Assembly: GCA_949285785.1 (NCBI GenBank)
Contig: CASEAG010000028.1
Span: forward strand, 101,161-165,160
DNA length: 64,000 nucleotides
Source: an uncultured Spirochaetales bacterium
Lineage (GTDB): Bacteria > Spirochaetota > Spirochaetia > Sphaerochaetales > Sphaerochaetaceae
Reading direction: 5' to 3'
The translations under genes and the position numbers were made by a program. This document shows, piece by piece, positions 59,549 through 64,000 of this stretch. Below the pieces are notes generated by a model. It was given only the letters and a program-made list of their open reading frames with translations. It did no database searches and was not told the DNA's origin. Positions within the stretch are counted from its first letter, which is position 1. Each line of letters opens with the position of its first letter.

Positions 59549-60457
59549 ATGAAACGCATGCTCGACATGGGAGCCGAAGAGCTGACCCGGCTGACAAAAG
59601 AGGAACTGCTGTATGCCATCCGTGCAAGCGAAGGACGCACCATCGCCTCGGAGACGATAGGCATCGCCATGCCGATGCTCGTCGACATCACGAACGCGGA
59701 ATTCGCCGCAAGCCAGGGCGCCGACATCATCATACTGAACATGTTCGACTGTCTCTCCCCTCATGTCGAAGGAATGCCTGAATGCGCCCCTGGGGAGACG
59801 ATCAGGCAGCTCAAGAGGCTGTGCGGACGACCCATAGGCGTCAACCTCGAGCCCTGTCTGCCCGACAGTCGGGACTCGATATGGGCGATGAGGAAGGGAC
59901 GGATGGCCAGCATCGACAACGCCATCAGACTTGCCGAAATGGGAGCCGACTTCATTCTCGTGACAGGCAATCCGGGAAACGGAGTCGACAACGACGCGAT
60001 AGCCGAGGCGGTCTCGACGATATCGAAGGCCATAGGTGGTGGCATTGCGATAGCCGCGGGCCGCATGCATGCATCCGGCGCCCTGGCGCATTCAGGCCGG
60101 GACATCGTGTGCGACAGGGACATTGATCGCTATGCGGCGGCCGGTGCCGACATCATACTTCTGCCGGCACCGATGACGGTGCCCGGAATCGACGGTACAC
60201 TCATCCGCTCACTGATAGAACATGTACATTCCCTTGGACTGCTCGCGATGACGTCGATCGGCACCAGCCAGAAGGGAAGCGACAGGGACACGGTCAGGCG
60301 GATCGCACTGGAGTGCAAAGCCGCCGGCAGCGACCTGCACCACATAGGCGACTCGGGATACATGGGCATGGCCCTGCCCGAGAACATATTCACCTACTCC
60401 GTCGCCATCCGCGGAATCAGGCACACATACCGCAGGATGGCGTCGGCAAGACGCTGA
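59549..60457 (+). CDS. DUF7916-like TIM-barrel protein, unknown function
   Basis: 302 residues. MKRMLDMGAEELTRLTKEELLYAIRASEGRTI at the start, GADIIILNMFD near 55, GRPIGVNLEP near 92, VTGNPGNGVDNDAI near 133 and the C-terminal HHIGDSGYMGMALPEN near 268 follow a conserved family annotated DUF7916 (sometimes loosely PEP phosphonomutase-like). These are often near PTS or sugar genes; the reaction is unknown. CAGGAGG precedes the ATG, TAGAAT stands at the -10 position. Directly abuts pyk on the other strand without a gap. Confidence 0.65.
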   Translation: MKRMLDMGAEELTRLTKEELLYAIRASEGRTIASETIGIAMPMLVDITNAEFAASQGADIIILNMFDCLSPHVEGMPECAPGETIRQLKRLCGRPIGVNLEPCLPDSRDSIWAMRKGRMASIDNAIRLAEMGADFILVTGNPGNGVDNDAIAEAVSTISKAIGGGIAIAAGRMHASGALAHSGRDIVCDRDIDRYAAAGADIILLPAPMTVPGIDGTLIRSLIEHVHSLGLLAMTSIGTSQKGSDRDTVRRIALECKAAGSDLHHIGDSGYMGMALPENIFTYSVAIRGIRHTYRRMASARR

Positions 60458-61876
60458 CTAGAGCGTCGCGATCTGCATGCAGTCGGAAGTGTACGAACCT
60501 CCGGTGGTGGAACCCGTCACGAGAGCGACGAGATCGCCCTTTTCGACGATTCCCGTCGATAGTGCGAGTTCCATCGCCATCGCCTTCATGTCGTCCATGT
60601 CGTCGACGATGCGGGCCATGACCGGGTGCACGCCATATGAGAGGTTGAGCTGACGGGCCGCCTTCGCTCCTGCGACACAGGCGATGATCGGACAGGCCGG
60701 CCTGTAGTAGCTTATCACCTGGGCGGTGCGACCGGAGACCGTCATGCACACGATGGCCTTGAGATTCAGGAAGAACGAGGCCTCCACCGCCGCGGAGGCT
60801 ACGGTGTTCATGATGTCCCCTGCGAGCTTGAGCCGGCTGGTGAAGAACCTGCCGGAATAGTCGATCTGGGCCTCCGTATACTCGGCGATCTCGCTCATCG
60901 TCCTCACCGCCTCCACAGGATAGCGGCCTGCCGCCGTCTCTCCCGAGAGCATCAGACAGCTCGTGCCGTCATATATCGCATTGGCGACGTCCGAGACCTC
61001 GGCCCTGGTAGGACGCGGATTCTTTCCCATCGACTCGAGAAGCTGGGTCGCCGTGACCACGATCTTGCCCTTCTCGTAGCACTTGCGGATCATGCTCTTC
61101 TGGATGGAAGGCAGTTCGCGGAACGGAATCTCGACGCCCATGTCTCCGCGGGCGACCATCACGCCGTCGACAACCTCGATGATCCTGTCGAGGTTCCTGA
61201 CACCGGATGCGTTCTCGATCTTCGCGATTATCTGTATCTTCTCGCCTCCGTTGACGTTGAGAAGCTTCCTCAGCTTCTTCGCATCATCGGCGCTTCTGAC
61301 GAAACTCGCCGCTATGAAGTCCACATCGTTCTCGATGCCGAACAGGATGTCCTGCCTGTCCTTGTCCGAGATGTAGCTCTGGTCAATGGAGACGCCGGGG
61401 ATGTTTATCGACTTGTGGTCGCCCACCCTGCCGCCGTTGTCAACCCGGCAGACGATGTCCGGACCGGACACCCCGGTGACGGTGAGGGCCACCAGACCGT
61501 CGTCGACCAGTATCACATCACCCTTGGACACGTCCTCGGCAAGATACGGATATGTGACGCCGACACCGTTGCCGTCACCGACATGACCCGGATCGCTGTA
61601 AAGGGTGAAAGAGGCGCCCTCCTCCAGATCGACATGTCCCCCGGAAAAGCTGGTGACCCTTATCTCCGGCCCCTTCGTGTCCAGAATCAGCGGAATGTGC
61701 ACGCCAAGTTCGCCAGCCACGCGGCGGACCCGCTCTATGCGCTGTCTGTGCTCCTCATGTGTTCCATGGGAGAAGTTGAAACGGGCCGCGTTCATGCCGC
61801 CGCGTATGAGTCTGGCGACCATCTCGTCGCTGTCTGTCGACGGGCCCTGTGTACATATTATCTTCGTCTTTCGCAT
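60458..61876 (-). CDS. pyk: Pyruvate kinase
   Basis: 472 residues. MRKTKIICTQGPSTDSDEM at the start, NAARFNFSHG near 28, IIAKIENASG near 205, VARGDMGVEIPF near 235, and CLMLSGETAAGRYPVEAV near 300. Last glycolytic ATP step. ATG at 61876 is chosen because TAGAAT ends seven bases upstream without Shine-Dalgarno; the open frame to 62053 runs into the neighbouring gene. Its promoter overlaps the 3' end of the EAL gene. Confidence 0.95.
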   Translation of the reverse strand: MRKTKIICTQGPSTDSDEMVARLIRGGMNAARFNFSHGTHEEHRQRIERVRRVAGELGVHIPLILDTKGPEIRVTSFSGGHVDLEEGASFTLYSDPGHVGDGNGVGVTYPYLAEDVSKGDVILVDDGLVALTVTGVSGPDIVCRVDNGGRVGDHKSINIPGVSIDQSYISDKDRQDILFGIENDVDFIAASFVRSADDAKKLRKLLNVNGGEKIQIIAKIENASGVRNLDRIIEVVDGVMVARGDMGVEIPFRELPSIQKSMIRKCYEKGKIVVTATQLLESMGKNPRPTRAEVSDVANAIYDGTSCLMLSGETAAGRYPVEAVRTMSEIAEYTEAQIDYSGRFFTSRLKLAGDIMNTVASAAVEASFFLNLKAIVCMTVSGRTAQVISYYRPACPIIACVAGAKAARQLNLSYGVHPVMARIVDDMDDMKAMAMELALSTGIVEKGDLVALVTGSTTGGSYTSDCMQIATL

Positions 61877-61883
61877 GTCATGG

Positions 61884-61889
61884 ATTCTA
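61884..61889 (-). promoter_or_regulatory. -10 box of leaderless pyk transcript
   Basis: TTAGAAT on the minus strand, seven bases before the ATG; TTCCAC lies 17 bases further as a weak -35. Confidence 0.5.
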
Positions 61890-63902
61890 ACGTAAAGGGC
61901 CGTCTTGTGGAACGGGCTCGACACCGGCCGACCTGCAGAATGAGCCGAAGTCCAGCGGCGGACTGAACCGGAAGCCCTGAATCGCCATGTCGCCTTCGAA
62001 CGAACGCACATATGCCAGCTGGTCGTCGTTCTCGACGCCTTCGAACACGACACTGAACTCCAGCAGGTGGAAGCAGCCTACCATGGCCCTGAGCAAAGCG
62101 TCGATTCTCTGGTCCTCATGCGCCTTGAGCATAAACGAGCGGTCCATCTTCACGCACTCGAAAGGAAGGTTGATGTAGCGGGAGATGCTGGCATAGCCCG
62201 AGCCGAAATCGTCGAGGAAGAATCCCACTCCCCTGCTGCGATACTCGTCCATCATGCTGCGCACGGCATCGAAGTCCTCGATCATGTCGTTCTCGGTGAT
62301 CTCTATCTTTATGCACCCGGGATCGACCTCCTCCTGTCCTATCGTGTCCACAACGCTGTCCATCAGGCGTCTGCTGAATATCTGACGTGATGAGAAGTTC
62401 AGCGACAGCGTGAGCCTGTGCCCGCATTCGCCGAAGTGCCTGATCATACGGCATGCCTTCAGCAGGACGGACGAGGTGATCTGGTCTATATATCCCTCTG
62501 CCTCAGCTATCGGGATGAACTCCACCGGGCTGACATATCTCTCGCGCTTCCTGTCGTAGAGTCTCACAAGGCACTCGGCCATGTCGAGGAAACGTCCGTC
62601 ACGGTCGAACATCGGCTGGAATGCCACTTCGAAGAGGTCCTCCTGGCATGCCTCCTTCAGCATCTCCACGATGTCCCTTCTACGCTCCATGTCCTGACGT
62701 ATCCTGAGATCGCACACGAAGAAGCTGTAGCGCTCACGTATGATCGAGTAGTAGGATTTGCCGATGTCCAGCAGCGCTATCCTTGCAGGGGTGAAGTATC
62801 TGAGCATGTCGAAGACGTCATCCGGACTTGATGACACGGCGGGACAGGGGATCATGAAGACACGGCTCTTCGGGGAGTATGTCAGGGCGCCGATCGCGTA
62901 TTCCTCTCCCGCGATGTCCAGCACGTCCATGATGAACCGTCTGCAGGTTCTGGATGAGGGAGGCGGCCCGATCATGACGAATCGGTCCTCCTCAACCCTG
63001 AAGACCCGCATCATCCCGTCGACTGTCGAAAGCCTTGCTGAGAACATGTTGACCAGGTCCTCCACCATCTTCGCGTCGAGGTCCCTCACCAGACGGTCGT
63101 AGTCGACGAGCTCAAGGGATACGACGCAGAACTCGTCTTCTCTTGAGAAATAGTAGCCGAGGGATGAGAAGAGCATCTTGGCGTTCCCAAGTCCCGTCGT
63201 CGCGTCGACGAGGAACGTCGAGGTCGTCATGACCACGAAGCAGAAGAAGAGCAGTATGGAGAACGTGATGCTCATGAGCTGCAGGTCCGTGAAGGCGAAC
63301 TGGAGCATTAGCAGTGCCAGAGTGAAGATGCAGGCGTAGCCGCCCGCCCGTCTCATCTGAGGCTGTAGGAAACCGGAATCGCGTATCACGAGCATGAGAG
63401 CCAGTATGGCCTCCACTATCATGATGAGAAACAGCAGGCGGAACAGGGGACCGGTGACCAGCACTCCTCTGCCGGTCACGTCCGCGACTATCGAATAGAG
63501 GTCTCCGGTGAAGAGATTCGAGACGAGGAGGACCATCACCGGAACAAGCATCAGAAACGAGACGACCAGCGAACTTCTGGAAAGGCCTGTGGACGAGGCG
63601 TTGGAGCTGGCGTCGCTGACGATGTATATCACGTAGAAGACCGCGAGCAGCTGAGTGGCGAGGACATAGGTGAAGAAGGCCAGCTCGAGCATCCATGCCG
63701 GAATTCCAAGCGGATCGAAGATGCGGGTGAAGTCAAGGATACAGGCGTAGGCCGTATATGCGCAGGTCGACCTCACGAGAGTGAAGAACATCCGTCTCGA
63801 GCCGAGCGAATACAGCTGTCTCTCGCCATAGATGTATACCATTATGCCTATGACGAAGGCCAGCGACGCCAGGTCGTTGAGGATGTAGTTCAGCTCCCAC
63901 AT
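61887..63902 (-). CDS. Membrane-anchored GGDEF/EAL protein (cyclic-di-GMP)
   Basis: 671 residues. Seven membrane segments in the first 240 (7TM sensor-like), then a degenerate GGDEF domain (around 245-385, with EEDRF in place of GGDEF), then EAL from about 420. EAL residues are mostly kept: AECLVRL near 442 (ECL for EAL), LNFSSRQ, IKIEITEND, LDDFGSGYAS near 563, VKMDRSF and FEGVEND. It probably degrades c-di-GMP, with the GGDEF part regulatory. ATG at 63902 is used because TAGGAT ends seven bases upstream; a TTG at 63923 lies before that box. Confidence 0.85.
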   Translation of the reverse strand: MWELNYILNDLASLAFVIGIMVYIYGERQLYSLGSRRMFFTLVRSTCAYTAYACILDFTRIFDPLGIPAWMLELAFFTYVLATQLLAVFYVIYIVSDASSNASSTGLSRSSLVVSFLMLVPVMVLLVSNLFTGDLYSIVADVTGRGVLVTGPLFRLLFLIMIVEAILALMLVIRDSGFLQPQMRRAGGYACIFTLALLMLQFAFTDLQLMSITFSILLFFCFVVMTTSTFLVDATTGLGNAKMLFSSLGYYFSREDEFCVVSLELVDYDRLVRDLDAKMVEDLVNMFSARLSTVDGMMRVFRVEEDRFVMIGPPPSSRTCRRFIMDVLDIAGEEYAIGALTYSPKSRVFMIPCPAVSSSPDDVFDMLRYFTPARIALLDIGKSYYSIIRERYSFFVCDLRIRQDMERRRDIVEMLKEACQEDLFEVAFQPMFDRDGRFLDMAECLVRLYDRKRERYVSPVEFIPIAEAEGYIDQITSSVLLKACRMIRHFGECGHRLTLSLNFSSRQIFSRRLMDSVVDTIGQEEVDPGCIKIEITENDMIEDFDAVRSMMDEYRSRGVGFFLDDFGSGYASISRYINLPFECVKMDRSFMLKAHEDQRIDALLRAMVGCFHLLEFSVVFEGVENDDQLAYVRSFEGDMAIQGFRFSPPLDFGSFCRSAGVEPVPQDGPLR

Positions 63903-63909
63903 GTCCTCA

Positions 63910-63915
63910 ATCCTA
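63910..63915 (-). promoter_or_regulatory. -10 box of leaderless GGDEF/EAL transcript
   Basis: TAGGAT on the minus strand, seven bases before the ATG. It lies 23 bases from the divergent -10 at 63938, so the two promoters cannot both be occupied freely. Confidence 0.45.
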
Positions 63916-63937
63916 CCCCACAACCCCTTTCATATGC

Positions 63938-63943
63938 TAGAAT
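63938..63943 (+). promoter_or_regulatory. -10 box of leaderless TatD-family transcript
   Basis: TGCTAGAAT: TAGAAT, seven bases, then ATG at 63951. No Shine-Dalgarno. Confidence 0.5.
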
Positions 63944-63950
63944 CATGGCG

Positions 63951-64000
63951 ATGTTCGACGCCCATTGCCATATTGGAACGCTTCGCTGTACCGATGCCCT
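63951..64000 (+). CDS. TatD-family hydrolase, N-terminal fragment (runs off window)
   Basis: Only 16 residues are visible: MFDAHCHIGTLRCTDA. FDAHCHI is the first metal motif (HxH) of TatD-type metal-dependent hydrolases and deoxyribonucleases. The start fits the -10 box just upstream. The rest lies beyond the window, so subfamily is open. Confidence 0.6.
   Translation, partial: MFDAHCHIGTLRCTDA

Overview
The window (about 57% GC by eye) reads as chromosome of a host-associated, carbohydrate-fermenting spirochaete, most like the Sphaerochaetaceae. The evidence is the gene order rpsB-tsf-frr-uppS-cdsA-dxr-rseP, the order rpsF-ssb-rpsR-DUF2232-rplI-dnaB, a solute-binding protein whose mature end begins NGSSES, sugar and nucleoside ABC systems, and a two-subunit transketolase. 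The lineage is an inference. No transposase, prophage, integrase or CRISPR array was seen.

Layout. 1-2.4 kb: a two-subunit beta-galactosidase (lacL/lacM, overlapping genes, lacM cut by the window edge). 2.5-4.6 kb: a tiny GIY-YIG-like protein, uridine phosphorylase and a lysine exporter split over two overlapping genes. 4.7-10.4 kb: a leftward sugar operon (binding protein, two permeases, GH43 glycosidase, ArsR-type regulator with a large C-terminal domain, esterase). 10.6-32.9 kb: housekeeping and small accessory genes in short units (mutS2, rsgA, rluD-like, yggS, tRNA-Val, MATE pump, pdxA, a structured RNA resembling 6S RNA, azlCD, guaB, GH13 amylase, adk, upp-like, rnhA, ppiC, plsC). 33.0-35.5 kb: argG behind two palindromes, an acetyltransferase and a GyrI-like protein. 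35.6-41.9 kb: the translation/isoprenoid/envelope operon rpsB to rseP. 41.9-42.3 kb: a broken regulator remnant. 42.4-54.8 kb: one long leftward operon. 55.1-59.4 kb: dnaB and ribosomal-protein operon. 59.5-64.0 kb: a DUF7916-like protein, pyruvate kinase, a membrane GGDEF/EAL protein and the start of a TatD-family gene.

The most unusual block is the 12.4-kb operon read from 54.8 down to 42.4 kb. It joins a fucose/arabinose-isomerase-like enzyme, a BMP-family nucleoside-type ABC importer, a nucleoside hydrolase, a cytoplasmic sulfatase, a ribulose-phosphate-epimerase-like enzyme, a LacI repressor, an RpiB-type isomerase and both halves of transketolase. Two LacI-type operators flank its promoter region. 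Its substrate is not evident: import, cleavage, desulfation and entry into the pentose phosphate pathway are all present, but no sugar kinase is.

A second window-wide observation concerns gene starts. At least twelve promoter-proximal genes have a TANNNT -10 box 6-8 bases before the start codon and no Shine-Dalgarno sequence, which points to leaderless mRNAs. This pattern was used to choose several starts, for example GTG for rsgA.
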